Positions 24,251 through 37,730 of a stretch of DNA of 64,000 bases are shown piece by piece (the stretch's first letter is position 1; every line of letters starts with the position of its first letter). Source of the DNA: Eudromia elegans (Eukaryota; Chordata; Aves; Tinamiformes; Tinamidae); the NCBI GenBank assembly GCA_003342815.1, contig PTEX01000480.1:124001-188000 (forward strand), given 5' to 3'. A program made the translations under genes and the position numbers. Below the pieces are notes generated by a model. It did no database searches, was not told the origin of the DNA, and saw only the letters and a list, made by a program, of their open reading frames with translations.

Positions 24251-27200
24251 TCAATTAGTATTTATACTTATTAGAGTATAAATGACAAGCTCTTTTAATT
24301 GCCAGTTTCACTTGGTTCCTCACTGGTTGCAATTTCAGTGACAGCCATGAATGAACAGCTACATTTTAAGGCATCAAGCAACCAAATTTTTAATAATATG
24401 AGATAGCCACTTCAATAAGTCAAATTCCTCAAAGCAAAATTATTGTCATAAGTGAGAACAAGGTAACTGTGATTGTATTGATGGGAAATGCAGAAAACTA
24501 ATTAATTTCCTTCAGCAAAGTCTCAGGTCACAAGAAGAAAACATAGCTTGTCAAAAGGATGCTAAATGCTGTAAATATTTTAACAGCTCACAGAAATTAC
24601 TTATCTGCTCAAAATCTTTAAAGGATTATGGCTTTGAAGAGACAGCAACATGTCTCACTAGCTCCTTTTGTCTTAACACTAAATGCATCCTAAATCACAG
24701 AGTTGTGAATGGGAGTCTATTTGAGACTTCATGATGAAGTGCATATAATAGTGAGGGGGAAAGAAAAAAGGATTGGCCATGGGCTATGGAGCATTTCATT
24801 GCCAAGCTCCTGTTTTGTCCAGGTCAATAGAGATGGAAGCTCATTACCAGCTGATGATTGCTCAACAGCCTGTGTGGAATGAGAAGGTGGTTTCAGTCCA
24901 ATTCCCTAGTGGCCAAGTGTCCTCAGCACCAGAACCACCTCCTGAACCATCAGTGTCTGGCTGCTTGGATCGTCACAGTGGAGGTGATGGATGAGCTGTG
25001 AGCCCGCTGCAAAGGAGAGGCTTTGCAATAAGGGAGCTGCATGGGTGGTTTTTTTGTACCTTGCAGCTGTAGGACAGATTCCTGTGAGTTTCCAGCAGTT
25101 TTTATTTGTTCATGCAGATATAGCTGCGGTTAAGCTGCTTTAGACACCTGTTGAAAACTAGCCTGGGTTTCCCAGTACTCCTGTGAGCATCATCCTTGGC
25201 ACTGACTTCCTAGGAGTTGCATTGTCAAATTGATCTGAGTGCCTTTGCCACTCAGGGACTGATTTTGGGGCCAAATTTAAGCCGTAAGTGGGATTTTCAT
25301 GGTAGGTGGGTCCCTATTCTTGCCCATATGGCCTGGTGTCTTCCTCATGTGCCATGACACCGATCACCAAGAGGGGATGGGAAAGTTTTGTACCAGCAAG
25401 AACAAGAATACAGCAAGCCCAGCATTGCTACCAGAGAGGTGGGATGGGTGCCTTTCCTGGAGAAACAGAGCTTTCTTCTAAGTGACTACTCCTAAATGAC
25501 TAGTTTATACTCACTGCCCACAGATTTTAGAGAGCTCATGTGTGACACAGAGTCACACAGAGTGAACACGCACAGGAGGTGCAGGAGAATAGCTGGCTGT
25601 GAGGACAAGTGGTAGCAGCGTCCAAGGCACCTGCTGCTAGGAAGGGACTGATTGAGAACAGGGAGTAGAGGGAAATGTTTGCTTTGGTTTGGGCAGTCAG
25701 GTGCAGTGGTTGAGTGCCAAAATTTCTCTCTCTTCTCCTGGACCATATCTGTAACTGCTTGTTCCAGCTTAATTGAGCAGCCACATGGAAACATTCACCC
25801 AAATTTCTTCAGTACCTGATGCTTCTGTTGTCTGGGACTGGAAGCAGCATGTTGTGCCCAGTGCAGGGGCTGAGTGGACTGCTGAGGTGATTAGGCATTG
25901 GGCCACTCATCCTTTCAGTGCCTAAGTCCCCATATGGTTGCAATCCTCAGGACCTGCCAAAGCCTTCTCTGCCTCCATGCAGATGCATCTGCATACCTTT
26001 AGGAGTCTGAACCTGGCACTTGAGCCTGGGTCACTGAAGAGTCAGCCAGAGGGATGGGGCCGGGCAGAAAATTGCTCTGATCTTCATCTGCAGATACACT
26101 GAAATATGCATTGTAAAAGATTTTGAAGGGCTCTGACTTATCAGGGGAGGAGAAACCATAACATGCAATTGATCGCAGTCTTTGCCATTTCCTGCAGACT
26201 TCTGGAACCGTCAAATCTAACTGTCCCATGAAGCGGTTTTGGTAGAGTTCTTTGCCTATAGTGTAGAGATCTATAATAAAAATATACCTGATATGAAGAT
26301 ATTATGAATGGAAATACATGTAAGGAAGCATTAGATAGAAAAACAGAGCAAGAGAATGAAAGAGTGGCCTGTATTGATAATGGAAGACATCATTCCCAGA
26401 CCCAAGCACAGGTGACTCAGCAGCAGCAGAAGAACCTGCATCCTAAAGTGAGGTTGACAGCAATCAAGTTGCAACATGATACACCATTCCTTTTCTTGTT
26501 AGACCATCAGGGGGTGCATGCAGATTTCAAATCTGTACTCCAAAATCTGTACTCCAAAGAAGGAAAAACATACTGGCCTAAAAAAACCAATATGGCCTAA
26601 AATTTCTGGCAGCTGAAGTAAGCAAGGTTGTGAGGACAGCCTTGGAAAAGTTTATGATTGTTAAAGAGTTTGAATATTATGGAAATTCTGAAAGTTTAAT
26701 GTTCCCAATCAAGAGAAAGTCCAGAGACTTATTTTTAAGGGCCTGACAACCAGTGCTCCTTGTCCTCTGTGACATACAGAAGTAATCCTGGTCCAAATAC
26801 ATGGATGCATACAACTTAGTGCTTGTGACCATATGAGTGTGAATACATAAAATCAACTTGCTGAGATATTTTCTTACCCAGTATCAACTTTTATTTCTTT
26901 CAGATCACTCTCTGAGTTTTATTACATTATATTTTGTCTTCCAAAGAAGGACCCTCAGCGGTAGGAAAGACTTCTTGTTCATAGAGTTAAATTTATATGG
27001 TTTCAGTGACAGAACAGTAAATCATTTGACACCTTCCAGTGGCAGGATAACTTTGGAGAATCTGTTTTCACTCATTTCTTTTCTTTCTATCCCAAAGCAG
27101 ATTCAGAAAACTAACTGTCTTATGTACGTTCAGATGTGACTTGATTTGATCTAAAGAAGCTCTGTGATGCCCCTGAAGTTGGACTCATTAGCCAGTTTTC

Positions 27201-28485
27201 CACTAGATTTTTCAGAAAGTTTCTGTTGTATTTGAAGGATAATCACCATCCCCTAGTCTCAGGGGAGACAGAAACAAAAGACTGTATGAATCCCTTTTGC
27301 TTCAAAGGAAAGAGTGACAGAGAAGAATAAAAACAAAGCTGGGGTCCAGAAATATTTTCAGTAGCATGTTAGTAGATCTTCATCAAAAGTGAACCACAGG
27401 GAGCCTTGCTGGAGAAGACCAGGAGAGTTATGACTGCCAGACCTTTTCTGAAAAAAACCTGTGCCTGCCCATGTGGGGAGAGCAAGGGAATATGTGGTTG
27501 TCAGGGAAACTTTCCAGGGTAATGATTTTGAAGATATTTAAGTCCTTGCTCCACAGAGAATTACACACATGAATATCTCTGATGTCTCATTCTCATTGTT
27601 TCTGCTTCTTCCATGCCTGGACTGCCTCTGTGGTTGATCTTAGTCCACACCTTTGAAGAAAATGTGATTTGCAAAGGTTAGAAAATAAGCCCTTCTAGAC
27701 CCATTTTGGTTTCACTCAGCAGTATCCTTTTTTTTTTTTGGTCATATGTAGGAAAGCACTTCCATTTCTTTGGTCAGATTGCTGATGTGGCAGCTGGTTC
27801 CAAGAATACATACATGACTTTTCTGATGCAATCTTGCATATAGACAGGAGCAGTATCTTACCTGTGTGTGCAGGTTATTCTTATGAATCCTGCATCCCCT
27901 TCTCCCTCCCAATTGCCTCGCACAGGCACATTTCCACCATTGGGGCTCCCCCTGCACTGGTAGTTCCTGTTCTTCTCATTTTCCTCTTCCTCCCTCTAGA
28001 TTTGTTCAGGGGGTTATCTAAGTGTGTATGTTATCCAATGATCTATTGTCCAAATGCCATTACTTCTGTAAATGTGCAGATTACAACCTGCTAGATAAAC
28101 TCATGAAAGCGTATGACCTCATACTAGATCAGACAGACTTGCTATCTCTCAAACTAAGTTAATGTTGCTTTCTGTGGCTAAACATCCCTTTTTGTCTCAA
28201 GGAAGAGTCACGGGCAGATTCAAACATATTCAATGAACAACTGAGTATACGTGCAGCCTTATTTTCAGCTCTGGTTCATAAAAAATCCAGAGTGAAGAGG
28301 AAAAAAAGAAAAAAGAAAAAAAGCATCTACTTCCCTACCTGTAATTAAAAAGATAAGCCCCTGGTGAAGAATTATTTAGTGGACTAAACAGTCACTTTAC
28401 TGCAGTTACTATTGCCATAAATGCTTTCTATTTCATCACAACTGATTTGTTTTATCATGATTATTTAATGATGTGCCATCTCCAT
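24251..28485. other. Unique non-coding DNA
   Basis: The longest frames are 100 codons (25492-25794, minus) and 98 codons (26304-26600, plus), neither of a known family. AAATCTGTACTCC is repeated at 26,529 and 26,543 (14-bp period). A 12-T run lies near 27,729, and an A/G-rich stretch at about 28,296-28,323. CCATCAGGGGGTG near 26,507 weakly recalls a CTCF core but has mismatches. No gene is supported. Confidence 0.65.
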
Positions 28486-28696
28486 ACGAGGAAAAACTTC
28501 TTTCCTCGGAGGGTGATGGAGCCCTGGACCAGGCTGCCCAGAGGGGTTGTGGAGTCTCCTTCTGTGGAGATCTTCAAAACCTACATGGATGCCACCCTGT
28601 GCCACGTGCTCTAAGTGTCCCTCCTTGAGCAGGGGGGTTGGACTAGATGATTCCTAGAGGTCATTTCCAACCTCAACCATTCTGTGATTCTGTGTG
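28486..28696 (+). repeat. CR1 LINE, 5'-truncated 3' end with intact tail
   Basis: This is the clearest repeat in the window. It contains ACGAGGAAAAACTTCTTTCC, GGCTGCCCAGAGGGGTTGTG, GAGTCTCC, TTGAGCAGGGGGGTTGGACT, AGATGATTCCTAGAGGTC, TTTCCAACC and two ATTCTGTG tail octamers at 28,679-28,694. Those are the hallmarks of the avian CR1 3' untranslated end. The full element is about 4.5 kb, so only about 5% is present and the reverse transcriptase region is absent. The CCTGTGCCACGTGCTCTA block is shared with the copy at 43.3 kb, suggesting the same subfamily. Confidence 0.95.
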
Positions 28697-31600
28697 ATAT
28701 TTAACAAGATTCAGTAACTGCTAGTTTTTAGAAAGCTAGCTAAGAGTTTTCCCAAAATCCTACCGTGATTAAAACAGAAGTGCCTTTGCTATAACTACAC
28801 CTAAGTCAACAATGAAATACTTTAGTGCTATATTGTATTATTCCATAATAGATATGTTAAGTAATGCAAGTCACATTATATCACAAAAGAATGTCTCTAA
28901 TGGCAGATACTATGCATTTTTATACAATATTTAAAGACATTAAAAATGCTGTACTTTAAATCCTGGATCCTCTAAGTGGCTGTCTCCAGTTAAACATTGA
29001 AAGCCATGTTCAGTGTATCACCTAGGCACATTCATCAGGTTCTTAGTTCCCACGTGTGACAGAGTGAGACTAGTCTGAGCTACTGGAGTACCCAAGTGAG
29101 TGCCTCGAGCATCCCACCTTACCCTGCTCTGTGAAGCTTCCACTGCCCTGCTTCTCCCTGCCCAAACTTACTTCGTGGATGAAGGCAATCCCAGAAGGAA
29201 AGCATCACATTCTTAGGACAAATAAGCACCACACCAGCCAGTTTGGTAGCACTGGGGAGTGGAGATGGATAATTCATCTCTCCCTCGACTTACACATTTG
29301 AGAAGTGAAGCTATTTATCACAAAAGAAGGTCATGATGCTCAATGCAATTTTTGATGCTCCGGTGAAAAATGGAAGTGACTAATATTCATGATTTAAGAT
29401 GGGGCACTTCAGCACTTGTAGATCTTTCTTGAATTTGGAAAGCATTAAAAATACCTTCCTTTCAAAAAGACTGAAATGAAACCTGGTTCTTTACCTTTCT
29501 TTTGGAAAAATAAAGCAGTTTGTGAGAGATGCTACTTTCCTCCCCAGCTGAAGAGCTATGTCTCTGATCTATCTAAACTGGGAGATCTGAGAAATTCTGG
29601 GCAGGAGGAAGTTGTCCAACCTTCCACAGGAGAGACCTATTGGATCCCTCTGAATCCCCCAAAGCACTACAAGGAAGTGGGACTTGAGCACTAGGAAGAT
29701 TTTTAGGAGTTACACTTGTGCTTATGAGCCCATTCAGATGACACTCTTCAAGGATACCTCTGGCATCCTCTTTATAAATTCTGTGTTATTTCTAACAGGA
29801 TCCACTTTACCTCTCCTGGGACTCCAGGACAAAGTCTGTGATCTAAGGACCTCCTAAACACAGACCACCCAGAGCTACATCTGCACGTACTGCACTCCTG
29901 CTCCTTTCAGAGATCTTTCCATTTGTCTCAATGCAAGGGGCCTTATTCTAACAGGATCAGTGCCATAATATTTAGCATTTCAACATTTTCTGTGTGAAAC
30001 GGATGCATTTCGTAGCTTAAAACAGTCACTCAAGGAAGGTACCCCTTCAGACTTTAAAAGTCAATAGCAAGTCTTTAAAAGTCAACAGCAAGTCGTCCTT
30101 TTCCTTCTCCAAGCAGAGAGTCCTTAGGGTGAACTGATTCCCCCAGCTTTCCCCAAAACAACCCCTGTCGGAGTACAGCCCTGCTGGGCTTGTACCACTA
30201 CTACACTGTCACCCCAGGAGTGTCTCCTCTCTGTCACTTGCCCAGAGGGCAAAACGTGGACAAACACCGCAAATATGCCCTTGTCACAGCAGGTAATTTC
30301 AAAGGCTTTTTTTTTTTTTTTGTTTTTTTTGTTGTTCTGATTTGGAAGGATGCCGAATTTGAGGATGTTGAAATCCCCTGTGAATTTGATCCCTCATCTT
30401 CCGCATAGCCCTGAGGCTGTCACAACAGGAAAAAGAAGGCAAAGGACTTTTAAAATGAAGGAAATCATCCCTTAGATTAAGATGATTCCCTTGCTTTTCA
30501 GACCAAGGAATTTAAGACTTGTCCTTTTTTTCCTCAGATCTTGCTTTTCTGTGTCCTTCCTACCTGGTTACTGAAATTCCTCACGGAATCCAGACACGTG
30601 GGGCTCCATGAGAAAGGAGAAACCATCCTTGTCTTCCGTGGAGCTGTAACAGCTCTGAATTTGGCTACTGCTTTTACTGCAATCAAGGACTTGACTGAAA
30701 CACATGTTTGTGCTTGGCATTATAATGTAGAATTATAATTTTTTTTGCATTTATGTTAATAGTGTTATTTTTATGACTCCCACTTGATATAATGACTCCA
30801 CTGTGCTGTCTCCTGTAAGTGTTTAGAGTAAGAAACAGTCATTACTCTGAAGAAACAGACAGGAACTGGCAGAGACTATATTTAAAAAGGTGGAAAACCA
30901 AAAGAAACTTCAAAAGATTTGGATGTACAAGTGGAAGTGGCATCAAGGGTTCTGCTCAGGGTTTGGTAGCAGAGAGGATGTAAAGACAGTCTATGCAAAG
31001 GTTTATCAAAAGGCTTCATAACCCAAATCCATGGAGGTTTCTCTCCTAGTCATGGTTTGTTGAGTGCTGGAAAAATGTGGGCAACATTGCTGAGATTTTG
31101 AAAGAACCTTCTCTACTGCAGCACGGAAAGAACCTCAGGCAGTCAACCAGTCACGTGCCTGTGAGTACAGCTTTAGCAGAGAGTATTTTGGCAACTCTAT
31201 CTCGTGAAGGACTAAACCAAGTGAAGGGCTGTCCATGCAGCTGAGAGGATGCTTCTGACAGAGGGTGCTGGGGGAGGCACTGTTGACCAGAGCAGAGCCT
31301 CAGTAGGGTACAATGCCATTGGAGACACTGGCGTGTCATCAGCTATGGCAGCACAACCATGCTGTGTGTTTGTTCCCAGCCATGCAGGGAGCCTTGTGGG
31401 GACACATATCTGGTACTGAGCTCCTGTTCACTGATGCTCCTTCTTCCCTGCAGCTCTAAGCCAGGCCGCCCGGAATGCAGGAGAAACAGAAAGGCTGAGT
31501 CAGCAGGGAAAGGAGAGATGAGAGAATATTAAAAGAAAAGCACCGGCACAGGTCCAGAGAGGGAAACCGGGGTAGTCCATCGTGTTGAACTGGAAGAGGA

Positions 31601-34600
31601 GGAGGAGGAGTGCATAGCCACAATGCAGACAGAGATTAAAACTCAACTGGCCAAAAGGCCAAGAGGGAAATGAATAAAATCCTTGACAGCCAGGCCGAGG
31701 CCAGGACTGGCCTTTGTGCACTTTGTCTGATGTTATTTTATGATTATGAATCAGAGCAATGAAAATAATAGCCCTTTTGGATGCTGACAAATAACAGGGA
31801 AGCACACACACACACATGGAGCTTGAATCAAAGCAAGTACAGCCTTTGCTGATGGCCCCAGAGTAACTGCAGCAGAAGACACCTGTGGGAGAAGGACCTC
31901 TGACAAGGGCAATGGGTTGGGCGGATTGTCCTGACGGTCCGATACCCTGGGATTAAACCATGCAGCATTAGTGCTGGTGGCTTATTCATAATTTAACACA
32001 CATGCAGATGCCTTAGAGCACAGATATTCTTGATGTTAATAAATATATGTCAATCCATAAGCCACTAATACCTAAGTTACCAAGCCATTCTGAGTTCAGC
32101 TTTTTGGAAGCTATTAAAAATGAAAATTCAAGGTGGAAGGTCATATTCAGAACAATGTGAGTGTAAGAAATCTGTAGTTTAATGTTACAGAGCTGACGAC
32201 CACTGAGGTTAAGCACAAAAGGACTGATACAGAGGGCATATTCAAATGTACTTATGTTGCTTTCTCAATATTACATGTTAACTTTTTGAAGTACCTGAAT
32301 TTTATCTTATGATTTTTTGACTTGTAAAATCTATCCTTTAAAGCATCTGCAACCCCTGCATGCAACCCCTGCACAAAACCTGAACACTTGCCACTCAGTA
32401 GTGAAATAGAGATGGCTTTTGCATTGCAAGCATTTGTACTTTGCCTTTTTCATACAGTTCCCCCCACCTCAACACACATACACATTATGTATTTTGAAAT
32501 ATAGAGAAGAAGAGCATTCTGTCTCATAAATAAAGCGTATTTTGCTTGCCAGCCCCAAATCTGAGCATCCTGTGTTTAAGCCCTCCTGCCCTGGGGAGCC
32601 TGCAGCTCGGGGCAGCGCACCTGGGTGCAAGGCCCAGGTGTTTGCAGATAGACCCACATCCTTCTGGTGGTCCTGAACAGCCTGGGCTGATGCAGTGATG
32701 CTGCTGCTGGGACCTAAGCTGTGCCCAAAGACAACCTGTGAATGGCTGAGCGAGCAGCAGTAAGTCTCTGGATGCCTGTGTGGGCATATGCTGCATCAGG
32801 ATGCACGCCTACAAGGGGGTGAACTAAGGTTGCATAGGGTTGTGTGGGAGCATCCATATGTGGCCGGGAGTGCAATCTGAAGGCTTTACAAGTGTGAGAT
32901 TGGAGAGCTGAGATTTTAGCAGCAGTTATGAAGGCAGCTGAGTGCAGGAATAAATTATCAGGAGGTGGATTAAGAAGCAGTGACCAGGTGATCAAATCTG
33001 CATCATAATCATGATGTGTAAATCGTAGCAACTTGTGGTTTTCTTGTTGATATGTTTATTTTGGTTGCACTAAACAGACAGACAGAAAGAAAGGCACCAC
33101 ATACAATCAGTGCAGTCAAAGCGAGCTAGGACAGCAGTTAAAACCGCAGCTTTTGCCCATAGAAAGCACAGCCTGTGCTCACAGCTTGGCTTGGTGACAT
33201 GTCATCCTGCTCCTGCAGGTCCCCAGAGAGCGCTCCCCATCACTGTGCATCACAGGACAACCAGTTGGAAGCCTTTTCTTCAGCATCACCTTTACGTGGG
33301 AGTATTCTCTACTCGTGATCCCTCTAACATAACATGAACCGATATGTATTACAAAGCTTAGTGCTGCTGATGCCTTGCGGCTGTTCTATTGGTATTCTGG
33401 CAACATATCATCCCTGTTTTTCCTATTTATAATTTAGCCAATGCCACGGGGTTATTTTCATCAAATGTAAAAAATGGACACTTATAAAAATGCATAGGTT
33501 TTAAATTGTTCAGAAGTTGGAGTAGTTATAAGAACTAGCCCAGGGAATAAATGGCTGCTTCTCACATTAAGCACGTAGGCCATTTCCATACAGGCTGAAA
33601 AGCAGATGGAAATCATTTCTGCTCCCATTGCATGCAATGCTTCTCTTCTGTTACTTCAAGCTTCAGTGTCTCTCTTAATGCTTTATTATCACAGTTAAAA
33701 CTCCATAGTCTAGAATGTATTCTGAGTAAATCTGTCATGTTACATCTAAGCGCCAATTGGTTACATTTTAATGGCATTAATCTTTACCTTCTTGTTACAT
33801 CTAAGCCAAGATAATGAAAGGAGGTGTGCATCTCGGCCTTACCCAGTGAAACCTGTAAAAGAAAATCATATTTCTGGTTCCCTCAAGTAAAATTGCTTTG
33901 TCTGCTACCCCTGAATTCCCTTATCCCACTGTCCCACAATCCGCATGCTCTCAGGATAGGTCTCCTTTAGGTCCATGGCAGCTCATGTGCTAGAAAGGAC
34001 AATATAACACTTCTACAGAAAATGCTGATGGGCTCTAATTGTGCCTAGGAAAGCAGAGGGTGTCCCCTAGATACTATTGCTTGTATTGGTTAACTATCTT
34101 CTTGGCTTAGCTCTTGTGCTGGAGTGCTACAAAAAGAGGGAAAAGGAGGAGAATCAGCAAGGAATTGCGGCGCATGGTAAACAAGTTGATTCTTAACTTC
34201 AGCATGAAATTTATGGGCTTAGAATGCACATTAAATATAGCAGGTTATAAAATCAGAGCATGAAGTATAGATACAGTAAACCAGAAAGATGAACACAGGA
34301 AATATCTTCTCAATAAAACATTTTGTTGCTCAAATATGTTTTATTAAGCAGAAACCATTCTCCTGTCATTCCCAGTTTCTGGCAAACAGAGTTTCCGGAA
34401 GCCTTTTGCTGATGTGTAGATCATTGGAAGCCAAAGCCTGCTGACATGCCCTGCATCACCTTTACATCTGTGGACCCTGAGCTCAAAGGTTTGGAAGGAG
34501 GCTCCTCTTGCCCAGTTGAGAGTGAATCAAACCCTAATGATGTGCAAAATTTGGCCTTTTTTTTTTTTTTCCCTTCTAAAACAGGCTGTGCTTTTAGAAG

Positions 34601-37433
34601 ACTTGATTGATGTTCCTTGAAATAGGCATCGATTAACACTGGTCTCAAAACTCACGTTAGATACCTAGTTGCTCAGTATTTAGCTGTCAGTTTTCTGCAG
34701 ATGCACTGATAAAGGTGCAGACCCCTCTTTGTAGGTCATGTGGAAATGATGCCAAAAATTAGTTAACAGAACTGCTCTTATATTGCCTAGGTCATAGGCC
34801 AAGCTTTGGAGGAGGATGAAGACGGTCCTTATTTGAAGTAGTCGTCTGCCTTTGCCCTCCAAGATTAGGTTTGGGTTCTCCTTCAGTCATCAGGCCTCTC
34901 TGCAAAGCCAGCAGACAGAGAGAGATTGGCAGCTCTGGAGCACAAGCCATGGGATCCTCAGGCTGAGATCGGAATCACCCCCAGTCGTGCCTATTTTCCT
35001 GCTCTCTCATTCTCCTTTGCTTGCAGAAGAGATTGCATTACAATGACTTGCTCATACTAAGCAAAACCGGGAAAAGAAGTTGGGAAAAGGCACTCTCTTA
35101 TTGTCCCCACTGCCCATGTGGTGTCTACTTTTGCCTTGGCAATGCTTAGAGGTTTGCAGAGCTGAAAACATGTGTCTAAAAGTCCATATTCAGGTGAAGG
35201 AGGACAAAGTAGATCAGAGTTTGTCCACTTTGGACTGCATTTATTCATCCCTCCTTGTTTAGGAAGTGACATACTAACATGTCTTCCTATAATTTACCGT
35301 GCAACCCTTTTATTTCATAAACAGAATAAAAAACGGTAAAATAACTTTGAAAGCCAGATTATTCCTGTACTTTGACACCTTCCAACAGATGTTGTTCTTA
35401 CCCAAAGCAGAGTTCCTTGAATTATTAATGGTTTCCAACAGCTCAGCTTGAAATAATTTAGCATTTGAAAGAGAAAAGTCCCTCTCGTTCAAAGTGCAGA
35501 AATATTTTGGTTATTAAAACTATACTACTTTTAAAAAAGATCTGCTCAATTTGTATCTTTTTCTCCAGATGCCAACAGGAATACCAGATCCAGCAAAACC
35601 TTTATGCTTGCTGAAGGTTAATTTATAAAATAAAATGGAAGAAAGAAGTCTAGCATATTCTCTTTAAATTTCTTTAAATTTGAGAAGCTCTTTCCTGATA
35701 TTTTGGTAGATTTGGCTTTAATGAATTTATAGTGTTTGCAGTTGGAAGCCATTAAATTTATTTTGGGGCTTAAGCTGCCCCAGTTATTCATTGCAATCAA
35801 AGCTCACAGGGATGCTGATGCCTGGGATACAGGGATCGCTGATACAGGGATGCCTGCAGCCTGCATGACACTTCACCTCCCCATGAAAGGATGCTGGTAG
35901 ACTGCAGTCTGCCACCAATGCCAGTGAGAGCCACTGTTCCTCAAGGTCTTACAAGCGAGGGTTTTGAGCTCAAATTCACATTTCTGTGTTCAAACCTGGT
36001 GACTTTTCCTTTCCACCCTGGATTTCTTATACAGGAGCAAATGGGACTCCAGTTCCCCATGTCCAACAGTCATCTATGTTGTAGCTGCCAGTCTGCAGAA
36101 GACAAGGCAAGAGCTGACATTGTGCTTTGAGATACTTCAGTCCCATCTCCTCCACAGCCTCTTAGGCTCATTGATTCATATTTCCATCAAATCTTGGTGG
36201 TACATCAAAAGTGAGTGGAATAAAGTATTTATTATTGTAATTATCAGCTACCATAAACAGCATTGTGCTTGCCTCCTTGCTTTGCCTATCAGGACTCATC
36301 GGTCAAGAGCGGTCTCTGCGGATGGGAAGAACGTGCCCATACTCAGCACGACAACACCAACATCGAAGGGCAGGAGGAGATGGGAGAAATGAGCACACAT
36401 GACTGCCTGGCTCCAGCAGCATTACTGCTGTTTCCCATTTCAGGTTTCTGGTCTGCAGCGGGCAGAGGGCACATTACCCCCTAGGACGGCCCAGATTTTT
36501 AAAGCTGTCCCTGTAAAAACTGTGTTCTCTGTACTGCTGCTGAATGTATCTCAGGAGACGATGCTGGTTTGACATATGGCTGTATAAGCAGGTGAGTAAG
36601 AGACAGAAGGAAAAAAATCATAAATATCCAGAGCTTCTCTTGCACTGTCTGCCTGGATAAACAGTCACTTGCAGAAGCTGGATGTATAGCTTGGCCATCT
36701 AACTGAGCAGGGCTGCATGTGTGCACATCTAGAATTAACTGTGCATGAGTAAAACTTAAAGAGTGTGCTTGTATGTGTGTGTCTGCATATGCACGTGTCT
36801 GTATAAAAACACTCCATATACGTTGATATACACGTACTTATATATTGATCTTCTCCTGAGGATCTCGTAAGCACTATTTCAAATGAATAACTCTGAGTTG
36901 CACATGAATTTCTGATGACTCTTCAGAATTATGATCCAATTTATGCTTTCTGTAATGATCAGCACAATAAGGCAGTAAAGCTGTCCTTGCTGAGTATACC
37001 GAATTTATATTTTATCACTGCAATATAATCAATACAATAAGAAACCAATACATGCACATAGACATGGCGCAGGCTGAAGAGCTTCATGAGTTAGTATTAT
37101 CTTCTTAGAGTGCTTGCAGAGACACAGAGTTCCTTTTCCTCAGCTTACCTTGGTCCTAAAGAAAGTTTATGTATGCATTACTGATTCCTGCTGCTGTAAT
37201 ATGATAAATATATCTTCCATTGCTGCTAAGATCACAGCCAACATGCTTTACAAGGGTAAGAAAGCATTTTCGTTACTAGTCTGTTTTTATAACTGGAGCA
37301 AAAACACTGAGTAAATAAAACTGAGGTTTTTCTTTCCCAAAGAAACGTAAAATACAAAGTTTTATTGCATTTCACCATCTTTATTTAACAGTTCTTTGCA
37401 TACACTGCAAAGGGAGCTCTGAAATGGCTAATA
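28697..37433. other. Unique non-coding DNA
   Basis: The longest frames are about 105 codons (31500-31817 and 32714-33031, both minus), with no recognisable domain. Local repeats: a 21-bp duplication at 30,052-30,093, T runs at 30,307-30,321 and about 34,557-34,570, a short (CA)n at 31,803-31,815, and a perfect 13-bp tandem pair TGCAACCCCTGCA at 32,348 and 32,361. The block 35,690-35,800 is AT-rich with ATTA cores. No gene is supported. Confidence 0.65.
30052..30093 (+). repeat. Two-copy 21-bp tandem duplication
   Basis: CTTTAAAAGTCAATAGCAAG at 30,052 is repeated with one change (AATAG to AACAG) at 30,073. It is a near-identical local duplication, probably recent. Confidence 0.85.
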
Positions 37434-37730
37434 GTGCTCTGTATTTCTTTAGCTGGTGTCAACAAAAGATCTCAAAATGCTTTAAAAGCATTCATTATTT
37501 GACTCACAACACTCTGAAAGTACGCTTAAAAACATGATGTATACACACATACACACATATATTTTCGTGTATGTGTGCACATACATATATTTCTGTTATC
37601 GGAAGAGAAAGTTCTTAAACGATTAAATAGCATTTCCCCATATACAAGAGGGAGCTAAGGGGAGAGAGAGCGACAGGACCCAGGAGTTCTGATTCCCGGT
37701 TGCTTTGCTCAGACAACCCCACCCCTGCTG
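37434..37730 (+). repeat. Ancient MIR-like element split by a CA/TG-rich hairpin
   Basis: The left part (about 37,434-37,525) has GATCTCAAAATGCTTTAAAA, GCATTCATTATT and CTCACAACACTCTGAAAG. The right part (about 37,635-37,725) has CCCCATATACAAGAGGGAGC, GACAGGACCCAGGAGTTCTG and ATTCCCGGTTGCTTTGCTC. Together they follow GATCTCAAAGCRCTTTACAAA, CTCACAACACCCTGTGAGG, CCCCATTTTACAGATGGGGA and GAACCCAGGAGTCCTGACTC of MIR-like amniote repeats. About 100 bases between them, including the hairpin at 37,544-37,577, do not fit and were probably expanded or inserted later. Confidence 0.55.
37544..37577. repeat. CA/TG inverted repeat (11-bp stem)
   Basis: CACACATACAC (37,544-37,554) and GTGTATGTGTG (37,567-37,577) are perfect reverse complements around a 12-base AT-rich loop. 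A CA run and a TG run with the same interruption face each other inside the split MIR-like element. Confidence 0.9.

Noticed and set aside
25999..26229. 76-codon minus-strand frame with protein-like composition
   Set aside because: Short, with no family recognised and no clear splice context; I could not separate it from chance.
26507..26520. CTCF-like core (CCATCAGGGGGTGC)
   Set aside because: It differs from the usual core at key positions, and a single weak match by eye is not adequate.
28486..28696. Possible CR1-encoded protein
   Set aside because: Only the 3' untranslated end is present; the reverse transcriptase region is missing.
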